DNA of 64,000 nt from Dicyema japonicum (Eukaryota; Dicyemida; Rhombozoa; Dicyemidae): contig RDEW01000001.1 in assembly GCA_011109175.1 (NCBI GenBank), positions 1,626,360-1,690,359 of the forward strand, in the 5' to 3' direction. The first letter of the stretch is position 1, and every line of letters begins with the position of its first letter. This document shows positions 10,877 to 22,645 of this stretch, piece by piece. Below the pieces are notes generated by a model, which was not told the origin of the DNA, ran no database searches, and worked only from the letters and a program-made list of their open reading frames with translations. The position numbers were made by a program, and so were the translations under genes.

Positions 10877-11965
10877 TGCAACCAACTGATGGTGATCTGT
10901 TTTGAAGCTGAGGGGGCGCCCCTACTTACCACATGTTTGATGAAACAAAGTGCAGGGCGTTGTGGAACACTTTCCTTTACAGATTGACAGCTTTTAGGCT
11001 TATGAGTGGCAGTTTGAATGTTTGATCTGTATTTTTACTATTTGTGATTTTTGAATAAACTTAATTATTAGCTTATTAAGTTTGTGTTTTAACCAGTTGT
11101 CTTGAGAAGAGTTACCCACGTGGGTTGGAATTGTCGCTAAAATATTACCCACGTGATAATAAAATTAGTGATGACTGGTCATTTTCTGCTGAATAAGCAT
11201 TTAGGGGAAATGTGAAGGTCGAGGTTCAACCCACGTGTGCGATCGGTTAATGGTAGTCTCTTAGAGGGGAATTGAATATGATCGTATTTCATGGGGAAAT
11301 GCGAATGATGAGGGACCCATTTGAGCAACAAGTTTGCTGATTGTCGTGTGCGGTATGCAGTGAATATATTTGCTTATTCATCATTATACGGGTATTAAAG
11401 AATTGATTGAAATAGTACCTTCCATTACCCCTTACCATTTCTCATCCAATTGAGAGTTTATTCAGAAAAAAATTTAAAAAGGTTGTTTTTACCCTTAAAT
11501 ATTAGTGACGCTAATATTGGGGAAACCCTATATAAAACTGCATGGAGACCTTAAAAGGAGATAAAAGATCTAAGAAATTTTTTTTATTTGAAAATTTGAT
11601 AATAAAAATTAAAGTAACCAATGAGATGAAACTCAAAACTCTAATTTCAAGTAATTTAAATTCCACAAAATTGGACATTATGACTTTTTACGGATAAAAT
11701 GTTAAGTTATATTTGCCTGTCTGTTGATTTTCTGATAAGTAATATTTTGAAAGCGTTTTGCCAAAATGGGGAATCAATGTACTGAAATTCCTCTTAGAGT
11801 TATGGACAAGTATGGTAGAGACTATCTAAAGCTAACCATGCGTTTCTTACGCATGTGTCTCATGGTACGCTCATTTAAGGGACAAATGTCCTTAAGATCA
11901 TAGCCAGCCAGAAAAGAGCATTCAAAGTTACTGAGTGATGGACTTCTGGAAAGGTCTCTTCTCTT
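10877..11965. other. No gene recognised
   Basis: Mostly AT-rich intergenic sequence. A possible small frame starts with ATG at 11766 (MGNQCTEIPLRVMDK..., about 45 residues). It has no recognisable relative, so I do not call it. Two 'TTACCCACGTG' motifs lie at about 11107 and 11144. Confidence 0.4.
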
Positions 11966-11967
11966 AA

Positions 11968-12225
11968 ATCCCTAAGATGGGAGTAGTGGAGTGTCAAAAG
12001 TGCCAGACAAAATACATATAGTTCTGGGTTCAAATCTCGTTGCGATCCAATTCACGCATAAATGATACTCTCGAATTGACGTGTTACGGCGTCATCAGTG
12101 TGTCATTAATTGGGAACCGGATTGTTACTACATACCGGCAGAAGAGCTGACTAAAAAATTTATAAGAACCGAGTGACGTGCCCGTTCAACTATGAGCATC
12201 CGGTTCTAAACCGTGTTTGTGTGGG
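11968..12225 (+). repeat. SINE-2 copy (tRNA-derived)
   Basis: The head resembles a tRNA gene: an A-box-like 'GTAGTGGAGTG', then a B box 'GGTTCAAATCTCG' about 45 bases on. The body shares GAATTGACG..GTCATCAGTG and a terminal 'ACCGGATTGT' with the copies at 50272-50430 (+) and 42700-42850 (-). Confidence 0.65.
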
Positions 12226-12249
12226 CTCGAGTGGGGAGAATTGTGCCAA

Positions 12250-12320
12250 AATAAGGCCTCTGCTGGAGGTCGTCGTGATCACACGAGTAGTTAGATTGGT
12301 GTCACCGTGGTCTGAAATTT
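12250..12320 (+). repeat. DR-1 copy
   Basis: Diverged copy: GGCCTCTGCTGGAGG, GTGATCACACGAGTAGTTAG and GTCACCGTGGTCT occur in the family order. Confidence 0.55.
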
Positions 12321-12769
12321 TCATTGATCTTCAGTAACAGAATAGGAATAATTATCAGGTGCAGCGCAGTTTTTATAGCAGCTAAATTTAAAACATAGCA
12401 CTTAAAAATAAACCAAAAAATATGGCACTTAAATTTTTAATTTTTGAAAAAAGAAACATTAATTTTTTTTAAAAAGGAAACAAAGTCTTTTATTTAAGAG
12501 GCCAGGATTGCGAAGGAGTTCCCACTAATCATCGGCATTTCGAGCCTCTGCCTCAAACAGAGTCCTTCGAAGGGCTCACATCTCTTCGAAGAAAACCTTC
12601 GTCCGATACTGGATCCTCCACATTTTTCTTTACTTCCGTTGGATCATCCATAAAATCCAAATATTTCATCCTATTATGCTTTGTGTAATGTTTTTATGCT
12701 GCGACTCTGAGCAACTGATCTAATCCAGAATAGTTCAAAACTATTCTTCTTAATGAGCGTAGATTTTGT

Positions 12770-12860
12770 GATAGAACCCGACCCCGAAATGGGGCAAAAA
12801 TTCTCCGATTTTGAGGTTTTCCCTAAAAATGAGGGTCTTCTTAAAAAGCTTAATACAAAA
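12770..12860. repeat. Isolated Tigger terminal repeat
   Basis: 'GACCCCGAAATGGGG' followed by GGTTTTCCCTAAAAATGAGGG resembles the terminal repeat of the Tigger copy starting at 13322. It may be a solo end or a MITE. Confidence 0.45.
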
Positions 12861-13321
12861 TGTGGAAAAATTATTTCTACAATAATAAATTACTATAATC
12901 ATTAGATTTTATTTGTTGATAAAAATGTGTCATTTTCGTCTTATTTTGTTCTTTTTTCGTAGTGAATGCGAAATATCTGCTTTAAATCTTTTTTAAGAGC
13001 ATTTTCAGGTGTTTCTTGTTTGACTACATTAATGTGCATAGTGAAAGCACGTTCCTATCTTTGATGACTTCATACTCTAAAATCTCAATGTAATCATAAA
13101 GATCTCTAAATTTTCATTTTCCAATTATATCCTGATTATTGGGCTGTTTTCTTTATCATGTTGTTTTCTAGTAAATTTCAACTTACAAGGTTTTTTCAAA
13201 GCAATTTCGTATTTTTATTTCGTCGCAGGCCACAAGTAAACAAGTTGCATTATCTAATTTAAGAATTGTCACCCAAATTTCCCCAATTTGGGGTTTATTA
13301 CTAAAGAAAATTTCATTATTA

Positions 13322-14350
13322 CAGTGCGACCCCGAATTGGGGAAACCCTTTTTTAGGGAAAACCTTGCTTTTGGGGAAATATTTTCGCCATCCCTATAAA
13401 ATTCGCTATAATTTTTGATTTATTATTATTTATTTATTCTAACCTGTTTTACCAAATTTATTTAACCAAAAAAGTTAGTTAATTATCAATTTTTGAAGTT
13501 ATTCTATAAATTTTAGAAAGCGAATGCCTAGAAAACTATATCAAAGCGAAAAGATCAGAATTTGCGAGGATATACAATCATGTCTCTATAAGGATAAATT
13601 GATTTGTGAAAGATTTAACATCTCTATAGGAGTGCTATACCGACTAAAAAAGAAAGGGGAAGGAATCCTAGCTCAAGGGTTCTCAATATCCGAAGAGACA
13701 ATTGGATACGAATTGAATGGCCAAGTTTACGAGATTTTTCGTATTCTCAGGTCTAAAGGTTTCCCAATCAATGGGCCAACCTAAAGCTAATTGCACGTAA
13801 AATTGCATATAAAAATACAAATCATGTTTCACTGCTTCCAATGGATGGCTACAGATTTAAGAAGCAATTCGAAATAAAATTCAGAATCACAATCAGCTGA
13901 TAAAGGAGGTGCGGAAAACTTCCATCGACTCTCAATGATTTGCTTGAGAAATATGAAGAAAACATTTTCAATTGTGATGAAACTGCATTATTTTATAAAG
14001 CCGTTTCCAAAAAGAGTTTTGTTGAAAGAAATGAGTCACACAGCGGACATAAAATAAGAAAAGAACGTCTTTTGTGTTGCAGTTACACAGGAGAAAATAT
14101 AAACCGCTTATAATTGGCGTGCGAAAATTTTTAATAGTGATGCCACGTTCGAAATCATCACATTTTACATTAAAAAACGATATAGGTTGGTTTGAATAAG
14201 AATTTTGGTTTCTTACTGCGATCAAATTTTTGGCTTATTTGTAAAAACTATATTTTTGAAATTTTATTGTTAAGGGACTCTAAAAGATATTCCTTCCGCA
14301 GTCCTTCAAGCTGACCAATCAGCCTGATAAACCTTGTCGTGCTGGGGCCA
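13322..14350 (+). mobile_element. pogo/Tigger-type DNA transposon, decayed
   Basis: The 5' end is CAGTGCGACCCCGAATTGG at 13322, preceded by TA (13320-13321), as expected for pogo elements. The transposase begins at 13524 with a CENP-B-type helix-turn-helix region (VLYRLKKKGEGIL) and the second DNA-binding domain (LRSKGFPINGPT). Further on, in other frames, come LLEKYEENIFNCDETALFYK (DDE first Asp region) and SKKSFVERNE-like sequence. At least three frame changes and no 3' terminal repeat: an inactive, truncated copy. Confidence 0.75.
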
Positions 14351-15932
14351 AGCATATTGAAGAATATTTTTGTTTATCTTGAAAGCAGATCACTGACCCT
14401 GCTGAAACGTATCGGATCGGCTATTGCAAGGAGGAAGAAAGATATTAGAGAAAGGAGCTTGCTTATTGAGGGAATCGGTTTTCAATTCCGAGAGGCCAGC
14501 CTTTACTGAAAGACACTTCTAGTAGTTGTTAAGTGTTTTTGTAAAAAAATAATTGTCTGATTTTGCTCAGAAAGTACTTTACTTACCTCAATGTTCAATG
14601 TCAGACGCATCAAAGACTTTTGTGGCATTAAATTATTAACCCCAGCTCAACTAACATGGACAGGTAGTCGTGTACTTTTTCAGTCCATGTTCTGTTTTTG
14701 GAGACAAGTGTGATTTTTCTGAAAGTTCTTTGCAGATCAGTGAGGATCCTACATATGTGTCTGCGGTTAAAAATTTTTAACAGTGGGAAGATTGGGGATT
14801 AGGGTCAAGTGATTGTTGTAGGTATTGTAAGCTTCGCATTTCCGGGTGAAGCCCAACTGAAGGATCTTCAAGTCCCAGCGTAATGGTCCCCAGGGGTAGA
14901 TTTTAAACAGCCCGTATGTAATGGTCACCAGGGTAGATTTTAAACAGCCCTTAAGGCTGAGTGTTGCACTTTTGTATGAGTATGAATAATATGCATTGGG
15001 TAGGCATAATTAACCCCCGTCCTGATTAATTGTTTTTCTAAGGGGGTTAGACATTATTTAGTCGTTTGAGTGACCTCAAAAACCGGTTATGTAGGGATAG
15101 ACTATGACCATTACTGAGGACTTTGGAGGTAAATAAGATCGCCAAGATAGAATAGAGAAGGTTGCATGAGCTACATGTATGCCAATGACGCTAAGACTGA
15201 AATTAAGGGGAGACCTGATCCCCGAGAAGCACAAATGAAAAGATAACGGAAACGAGACCTATGGGAGTGTAAAATGGTTCAAGTCAGTCTCCAGAGAAAA
15301 TATTTGCGAGCTAAGATTTTTAGACATAAGGAATAGTGGAAGACTTAGTCTTGTTGGATAGAACCATGGGGGAAATAGGTTTTATTTAGCCAGGACATTT
15401 CCTTCAGGTAAGGGAGTATTTTCGAAATCGATTAGTTGTTTCTTGTTCATGGGGGATAGTTATGTACAGAGTTGATGATTGTCTTTGATCTCTTTACATG
15501 TCTTCTTTCATGGATGAGATCATGAAAATTTTGGTATTGAATTTTTTTCTGACTGGCAAAGTTATAGAGAGGATAGACTCAATTGAGTTAGTCAAATCGT
15601 TCCATCTTGCTTTCCTTTACTTACGAAGATCCTTCCAACTGCAGCACGCGAGGAAAATAAGGGAATGTCGATGACGACCGGGTGTGTCGGGGAAAGAAAT
15701 GGTCAGGGGTGATCAGACCATCCAGGAAAGAGTCACTCCACGTTACGACACAAATACTGAGTAATCGAGATTTTAGGAGGAGTGAAGGTAGAAAGTCTGG
15801 ATTCCAGTAGTAATATCAATTAGGTTCTTTGAGGGGTAGTCATTGAGCTCGGAGTGTTTGGGCGTGTATACCAGTGTCATCTTAACCACTTACCGGTGGC
15901 ATTAGTATGAACCCAATCCCTTAAGTTATCAT
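14351..15932. other. No gene recognised; one tandem duplication
   Basis: Moderately GC stretch without conserved frames. At 14881-14954 two units of 36-38 bp repeat (TAATGGTC..CCAGG..GGTAGATTTTAAACAGCCC). Confidence 0.45.
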
Positions 15933-16166
15933 GGACGGATTTTAATTAAAAAAAAACTTTTGAACAAATATAAACATTTCCAAAAAAGTGAGTGAAAAAT
16001 TCGAGTTTCGGAAAATTTCGATCAATATCACTCCTGCAAGTGGCGTGACCTTTAATGCTAATTTCAGAAACGTTCAACTTTAATCATTTCTAGGCACTGA
16101 TACAGGATACAAGAGATCCCAGAGGGAGACACCCCAAGTGGGTAAAAATAAAAACTTGATTTTTTA
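15933..16166 (-). repeat. Repeat family C, minus-strand copy
   Basis: Inverted counterpart of 5171-5414, with the same order of landmarks read on the minus strand, including GGTCACGCCACTTG and GATATTGATCGAAATTTTCC. Confidence 0.75.
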
Positions 16167-16510
16167 AAACTGCTTATTTGAACATTCTTCTTACAAATGG
16201 AATAATAAAAATACTTACTTCAAGTCTCCTAAGTAATTTAACACATGCACAACAAATGCTAATGAAGAATCAGCAGAACAGAATAGCAGTCGGTTAACTG
16301 AATTGAGAACACATGCCTAACAAGTCCGGGCTGTAGAGGTCACAGAAGAGACTCATCGTCGTTTGCAAAATAATCGACGCTCGCGATAGCCCCCCACGGG
16401 TGTCTAGTATATTTTATAATTTGTGGCCACAAAGAATACTTATTTATTTTAATTTTAAATTAAATTTAAAAATTGTTTTGCTCGTTTTATTTCTTAATAA
16501 AAAATTCCAA

Positions 16511-17704
16511 ATGCCAATTTCAAAATATAGTTACGGCTTCACTAAAAATGGGGAGGAAATCATAAAGTCTGATCATTTTGTTCATTGGTAGATTTACTTT
16601 GGTGGACAGTCACGGAAAGGTAGAACTGATAAACTATGGTGCCACGGTGACTTCTATATATGTACCAGACAAAAATGGGGAATATTCTGATGTTGTGCTA
16701 GGTCATTCCAACTTGTCAGGTACAGTGATGACGTAATCAAAGAATACGAAGAGAGTAGTGTATACTTGGGAGCTGTTTGTGGGAGAGTGGCCAACAGGGT
16801 CAGGGAGGGCCGGTTTTCACTGGACGGGAAAGTCCACCAGTTGTCACAAAATGTGAAGGACTGTCATCTTCATGGCGGAATTGTCGGGTTCAATAAAAAG
16901 TCCTGGGATTATAAGGTGGATGAAGAACATAACCGAGTCACTTTTATTTTGCGCAGTTGTGACGGAGAAGAAGGGTACCCTGGGGACGTGGATGTGTCAG
17001 TTCAGTACTCACTGGGGGAAGCCTCAAATTCCCAGTCTCCTGGAGTTGTGCTACGTGCTGAATACTCCGCCATTTGCAGCTCACCAACAATCGTCAATCT
17101 GACGAATCATTCTTACTTCAATTTGGGGGGACACGTTGATTTCGGGTAACAATTAAGGACTCGGGGATGATCTCAGATCACCATTTTCAGTTTGGAGCCT
17201 CGTTTTACACTCCCCTTGACGATTCTTTAGTTCCTAATGGTTCCTTACTTTTCTTACCTAATTAGGGGAGATCAGGACCGTGGAGAATACGGTATTCGAC
17301 TTTAGAAAGCCACGTGTGTTTTCAGAGGCGCTTTTAGCTAATGATAAGAGTGGATTCGATCTCAACTATTGCTATGGAAATTCAGGGACTCTAAAAACGA
17401 TGGCAAAGTGCAGAGTCTTGATATTTATTCCAGGGTGGTCCATCCTCCTAGTGGGAGAGCGCTTACAGTTGAAAGTACTCTACCGGGGATGCAGTTTTAT
17501 ACAGGAAACTATCTTATTGATATTCCTGGAAAGGGAGACGTCTTGTATCAACCACAAGGTGCCTTCTGTTTGGAGACACAAAATTATCCTGATGCCATTA
17601 ATAATGTATTCGTGGGTTTGATTTAGCCTCACTGTTTTCCTTCCCCTGTTCTGAGACCGGGAGAAGTGTACCGACATGAGACTACCTTCATATTTTCTGT
17701 TTGA
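16511..17704 (+). CDS. GALM: Aldose 1-epimerase (galactose mutarotase)
   Basis: Interconverts alpha and beta anomers of aldoses such as galactose, feeding the Leloir pathway; a cytosolic enzyme. Seven exons, 16511-16566, 16592-16719, 16743-17134, 17158-17239, 17266-17407, 17434-17605 and 17627-17704, splice in phase into 349 residues, close to the human enzyme (342). The introns are 25, 23, 23, 26, 26 and 21 nt, all GT...AG. Family hallmarks are all present: GAVCGRVANRV, the LHGG-type 'HLHGGIVGF' (active-site His), VNLTNHSYFNLGG (second His), MQFYTGNY, and AFCLETQNYPDA with the catalytic Glu. No stop or frameshift, so it looks intact. The ATG at 16511 is the first in frame with the conserved N-terminus. 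No targeting sequence is seen. Confidence 0.95.
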
Positions 17705-19398
17705 ATTAACATATTTTGGTTATATTTTTTGGGTGTGACTAATTGTGGTTAATGGAATGTTAGTATCAAAGACTGGTGGTTTATCAGTCAATTGGTGGAT
17801 GGTTGTTGAGTTGGTGACCTTCTTCAAAAAATGTCTTTATTTGACCAACAGACTAATCAATGGTACTTCGACCCTTTGATCAGGAACATTTTCTTTAGCC
17901 CTCTTTTATACACATTCAACAAACTGGGCGGGGTATTCGCTTGAGAAGCTTGGTGTCTTAGATTTCGGGGAGACTCACGAAACCGACTGAGATGTCTCCG
18001 GCTCATCTAGGCGTTGGTATCTCTCACGGCTGTGAGGTTGACATACATTCGACACACTGTTTGCCTTCTCGGGAAATTTGTGAGTGTAAATCACCTGTGG
18101 AGCTGGATATCTTTAACCCGTTCTATTCCCTCAGGCGTGATCAGGATGTCTTCGCTAATCTGCTCATGAATTGGAGAGATTGCTTATTTTCGGAGATCAT
18201 ATTGTTGGCTCTTTTACTGGTGTGCAGTGAGGTAACCGTCTTGGACCTCTTCTTTTCTCCCTGACTATTGACCATGTTAGATATACCGCTTTTTCCCAAT
18301 TTTGTTCCCAAGGTGGTTTTCTCGCTACGAAGTTCCCTCTGTTTCCACGATTCTGATTCCCTCAAAATTCTGGAGCACCTTATTTGACAGAGACTGCAAA
18401 AATGATGAATATTCGATTTGATAGCACTGTCTGGTATCAGGATTGGGGAAATAAGCTTAGGATCTTCTACTTTCTTGGCTATTCTTGTCACCCCTTGGCT
18501 TGCCGTTCAATCTAATATTTCTGCCTCGGGTTGAGTCTGGACCCTATGCTTAACAAGGTTGTGCAACAGGGACAAAAAACGGGTTAGATGTCCCAATGGA
18601 CTATAATTCCAAAGAGATTGAGATAAATCCAATGAAAAGACGCTACAGGAATTAGAAAGGTCAACATATACTCATTCTGCACATGTCCGTAGAAAATTCG
18701 CGGTCCTGGCTCAATGCCTTCCCGGTTCACGCAGTTGGTACTCAGCTGGATAACGATACTATTCTTGTTGGAGTTGCTCTTTGTCTAGGCCTCGATATCT
18801 GCTTGGAACACCTATGATGACGGGGTGGGACGGTTAACCACTTTCATGCTGACGATGTGCCAGGAAATTCCGTCTCCATGCCATGCTAAACGTAATTGAC
18901 ATGAGGTTATCGAATTGCCGTCTGGAATCCGTCGGACTTGACAGAAATAATGGCAAGAGGTCGGATCGTGTAACAATCATGCCATGAAGCTGTCTCTTAC
19001 GGTGTCTCATTCGGGACATAACCTGCACGGATACATTTTTAAAACGTGAATCTGTTCAAGTCATCGCTATGTGTAGGTTCCACAACGAATACTGCTGACG
19101 ATTCCTAAAAGAGAAAACATCGTAGCACTGGGAATCTGTTCGCTTTCTAGCCGATGTCCATTGAGCCGTCTAGAGTACTTGTCCCCAGCACATCAAAGTT
19201 TATAGGGAAAGCCTTGAATGACGCGATGGCTCTTCCAGAACATTGAGCTCGCGACCATGAGAAGTAACTCCCATTACGTTCTCAATTCCCGCAACCCATA
19301 GTTGAGCCCTTTGACTTTCTTTGACATTTTCTTTGATTTAAGTATTTTTAATGATATATATTTAAATTTAAATAAATTTATAAAATGTTTTTTGTTCC
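17705..19398. other. No gene recognised
   Basis: Open frames up to 116 residues on both strands (for example 18141-18491 -) lack family motifs and are not joined by plausible introns. They are probably decayed repeat sequence. Confidence 0.4.
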
Positions 19399-19862
19399 AT
19401 GTTGCACTTTGTTGTCATCTTTCAGTAAATCAAAAATTCACATGGTTTTATCCGAAAACAACAATTTCAAGAATATCTATCGAGCTCTTAGCCAAAAGTG
19501 GTACTATCTTAAAAGTTGATTAAAGTTCAGAGCAGGAATATCTAACAGCCCTCAAGAAGGCCTTTATCCACCTTGGAGATATTTTTTACAAACTCGAGGA
19601 CTCTGGTATAGTCAATCCCGACTTCTCTGCAGATATCCAAGATTCCTCAATTTCCGTTGAAATTTCTAAGAAAATCGGGACTTTTGTGATAAGTCGTCAA
19701 CTGCCTTCCAAACAAATATGGCTTTCATCTCCCATAAGTGGTCCCTCCCATTATGACTTGTTGAAAAATGATTGGGTTGATTTAAGAACAGACAGAAGAC
19801 TCTATTCACTGCTAAGTCACGAATTCTCCTCTTTGCTTAAATTCGACGTAAATTTTGATTGA
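19399..19862 (+). CDS. FXN: Frataxin (start uncertain)
   Basis: Mitochondrial iron-binding activator of the cysteine desulfurase complex in Fe-S cluster assembly. The last exon, 19536-19862, encodes the frataxin fold: an acidic first helix (ALKKAFIHLGDIFYKLED), then KKIGTFVISRQLPSKQIWLS, SPISGPSHYD, NDWVDLRTDRRLYSLLSHEF, and a TGA at 19860-19862. The IWLSSPxSGP signature is decisive. A 21-nt intron, 19515-19535, joins it to an upstream exon reading ISIELLAKSGTILK. The best start I can make is ATG 19399 with a 47-nt intron (19425-19471), giving MLHFVVIFQ. This intron is twice the usual length, so the 5' end, including the presequence, may be wrong. An alternative is a 3' splice site TTTCAG at 19420-19425 used for a non-coding leader. 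Confidence 0.85.
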
Positions 19863-20149
19863 CCCTGAAATATAAAATTTTCTATTTTATTTTGAATCGT
19901 AAAAAAATTAATTGGTTTACTATTTATTTATTTGGCGTTCAGGGGTTATCAATGGTGACTTCTTTGTATGGGGCTCCATGTTGTGGGTTTTATTTGGGGT
20001 ATTTTACTCTGCTGTTAGATGCTGGTTGAAGGAACAGAAGAAAATTTTAGCGACTCTAAAAATTAGATTTTCCCCACATTTTATAATGGGGGTTTGTTTA
20101 ATGAAAATTTGTCAGAGGTCAATTTAAAAAAATTGACATTATGTGTCGA

Positions 20150-20375
20150 CTCCCTGTTTCCTACAAGGATCAAGGCACTATCCGCCGCAGAGAAGTCTAA
20201 GAGAAGAAACACCAAGGGATTCTCGACCGATTCACATTTCTTGTGAGTGTTGTCTTGACAACTGGAGCGTCAAGAAGGCGGGAGTTTCTGTCATATACGA
20301 TCATGCACCAATTTTAGTAGAATTCAATCTTTTATGCTACAGGGGACCTTATATCTTGAATTTTTAAGTATTCTA
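20150..20375 (+). mobile_element. LINE-A C-terminal fragment
   Basis: Short piece with KHQGILDRFTFL then VVLTTGASRR across frames, matching the KY..L..RF.F.PVAVETTG pattern near the C-terminus of LINE-A polyproteins (compare 22500-22610). Broken. Confidence 0.5.
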
Positions 20376-20454
20376 ACCCCCGTGATAATAGAATGATTCT
20401 ACGGCCCCGATGACATGTGTTACCATGTGGATAAGTGGTTAAAGATATCTCTTC

Positions 20455-20625
20455 CTTTTCTCTGGTGACGTCATTGGATCCACCTTACTCAGGTGACTCC
20501 GAATGACTGGCCGGCATTCAAAAGGATCCTCTATTCATTCCACAGGGAGACAATTTCGCTCCCTAGAGACAAGTTCGAGTATCTCCTTAGCTTCCAAGAC
20601 GTCGTCCTCTGAACACCAACAATAG
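20455..20625 (+). mobile_element. LINE-A N-terminal-region fragment
   Basis: DNA-level match to 33720-33870: GACGTCATT..GAT.CACCTTACT, then GGCCGGCA(T/C)TCAAAA.GATCC, then ATTCCA..GAGA. The encoded block equals the minus-strand segment at 9828-10169. Confidence 0.5.
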
Positions 20626-21079
20626 TAAAGTCACCAACCTTTAGGTTCCTCCACCAAGTGATTTCTCACTTCATATATATTACTGTCTTCACATTCATTA
20701 AATAAGTTCATGAAAGCGCAACTTTTGTCGTGAAGGCTTATCGTCATGTGATGAGTTTACATTCGATTTAGCCTCTGGTGAGACCTTGGAATTTCAGCGC
20801 TAGCTTGTCCTCGTTTTTGTACAAAATCAAACATCTAAATAGAGTTAGTAACTATGATTTTTTCGCCATACATAAAAATTGTACGAGTGAGAATTATTCT
20901 CAAATAGAAATTATCACTGCGTTAAATTACTAACCCCGGATACACCGAGAAAAAAGTTTAAAGTAAAAAAACTAGTTATGTGTATCCATTTCCATTGCTG
21001 TAGAAACAGAATCCATCCGGAACTTGCAGTTGTGGAAACCCCTCCAGTGGAGTGGGGGAGAGCAATGATATTAAAATTG

Positions 21080-21780
21080 TTCAAAAAATAAAAACCCGTT
21101 TCCTTTTATGGGCGAACCATTGATTATAACAGGACGTCCTCGGGAATGGGATATCTATCCGTCTCGGGATCGACCTGTGCCAGCCTTATCCATGCCGTTG
21201 TGGATCTGTTGTGGAATGCAAAAGACTTCACCCGCTGTTTGCCGTTCAGCAGAGGCCGGTTCACTGAGTCATGAAGCCATCAACGGGGTTGTGAAGCGCT
21301 CTCCTAAGGCGGCTGGATTCCCGTCGTCTCTGGAACTGGTGGGCCTGGATAGTGGATATGGAAAGCGCCCAGACATGGTAGCTGTCTTCCTCTACTCTCG
21401 GGGGAAATGCTTGATTAGGGATGGCCTGTACCAACACCTTTCACCAGTCGAGACTTGCTGGTTCCGCTTTGAAAGCTGCGGAGGCGGCTCAAACATTCGA
21501 GAATTTCAATATTAAAAAATACGACAGTTTCTTTAAAAGATTCCATTTACAGCCCGTTGTTTGGAATCCAAGACGGTCTCTTTTATAAAGTCACTTGGGT
21601 CAATGATATCGAAAGTGAGCAATAAGCGTCTAGAAACCAAATGGTTGTTCCAAAGGATTTCTCTGGCAGTTGTCGGGAAACAGCCATTCCATCCTATCAG
21701 CTTGATTATTTTGATCGTCTTGTTATGTGATAAATTGTTTTCACTTGGAAAAAAACTAATAAAAATTCAATTTTAGCGTT
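21080..21780 (+). mobile_element. LINE-A C-terminal region, longer copy
   Basis: The open frame 21108-21515 carries the diagnostic HEAINGVVKRSPKAAGFPSS and LDSGYGKRPDMVAVF. After frame changes, 21561-21700 reads RLETKWLFQRISLAVV with GNSHSILSA in the next frame, the terminal motif of this retrotransposon family. No intact RT is attached. Confidence 0.75.
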
Positions 21781-22199
21781 ATTAATAAAAATTATAATTT
21801 TGAAGGCTGGGATCACCTAAGTGAGTTAACTTTTCTTTCTTGGTGGTCTTGGAGTTTAAAAAAAATTATTAAGTTTTAAAATAAATAATAATTATGACAT
21901 CAAAAGTCCTAGTAAATTCTATTGGCATACAAATGCCTTTAGAATCTGTCCTAGGAAAGACACTTACAAGGAAAGTTTTTGTCTCTGATATTCTGAACAA
22001 ATTGAAAATATGGACAGAGAGGTGGGGTAGTAGCACGTTCTACAAAATCCGTCACTAAGTTTCTGCTAAACGAGGTTCCATTAGGATCTCCTCTGTCACT
22101 ATCTCGGTCAACCTCTTCCAACCCATACCAGCGATAATGCACTATTTTTCGTATCTACCTATGTTTTCGCTTACAAGATTTATTAGACTATTTGAACAG

Positions 22200-22645
22200 T
22201 CAGCATATAAAACCTATTATACACAAGCCATGAGAAATCAAGCACTTGTGTCGAAAAAGTGCAGAACGATTCCCAAGTCACAAGGCGATTAACGGATTTG
22301 TCAAGCAAGCCTTGGAGTCTGCGGGATACCCCGTCATACTTGAGCCAGTTAGCCTGGACAGAGGAGACGGAAATGTCCTGACGAGATCACACAATCTTCC
22401 TATTCGAAAAGGGGAAACCTTTGGTCTGGGATGCTAGTTGTGTCGACCCACTTTGCACATCCAACATTGTCGGAGAGAAGTAGACACACTCCATGCCGCT
22501 AAAAAAACAATGAAGGCATAGGTGAAGAAATACGAAGCGCTACGCGACCGATTCGCGTTCTATTCCATTGTGGTCGAGACAACTAGAGTAATAAGGTGTA
22601 AAATCACTTCGCTTCCAAAGCCACGACACGCGTGAGACCCGTTGG
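22200..22645 (+). mobile_element. LINE-A C-terminal fragment
   Basis: Second adjacent copy of the same region: SHKAINGFVKQALESAGYPV, LEPVSLDRGDGN, then frame-shifted GETFGLGC and KKYEALRDRFAFYSIVVETT. It lies within 500 bp of the previous copy in the same orientation, as after repeated insertion. Confidence 0.75.

Noticed and set aside
11766-11945. Small myristoylation-type peptide MGNQCTE... (about 45 residues)
   Set aside because: No relatives recognised, and the only way to extend it needs a 32-nt intron not otherwise supported.
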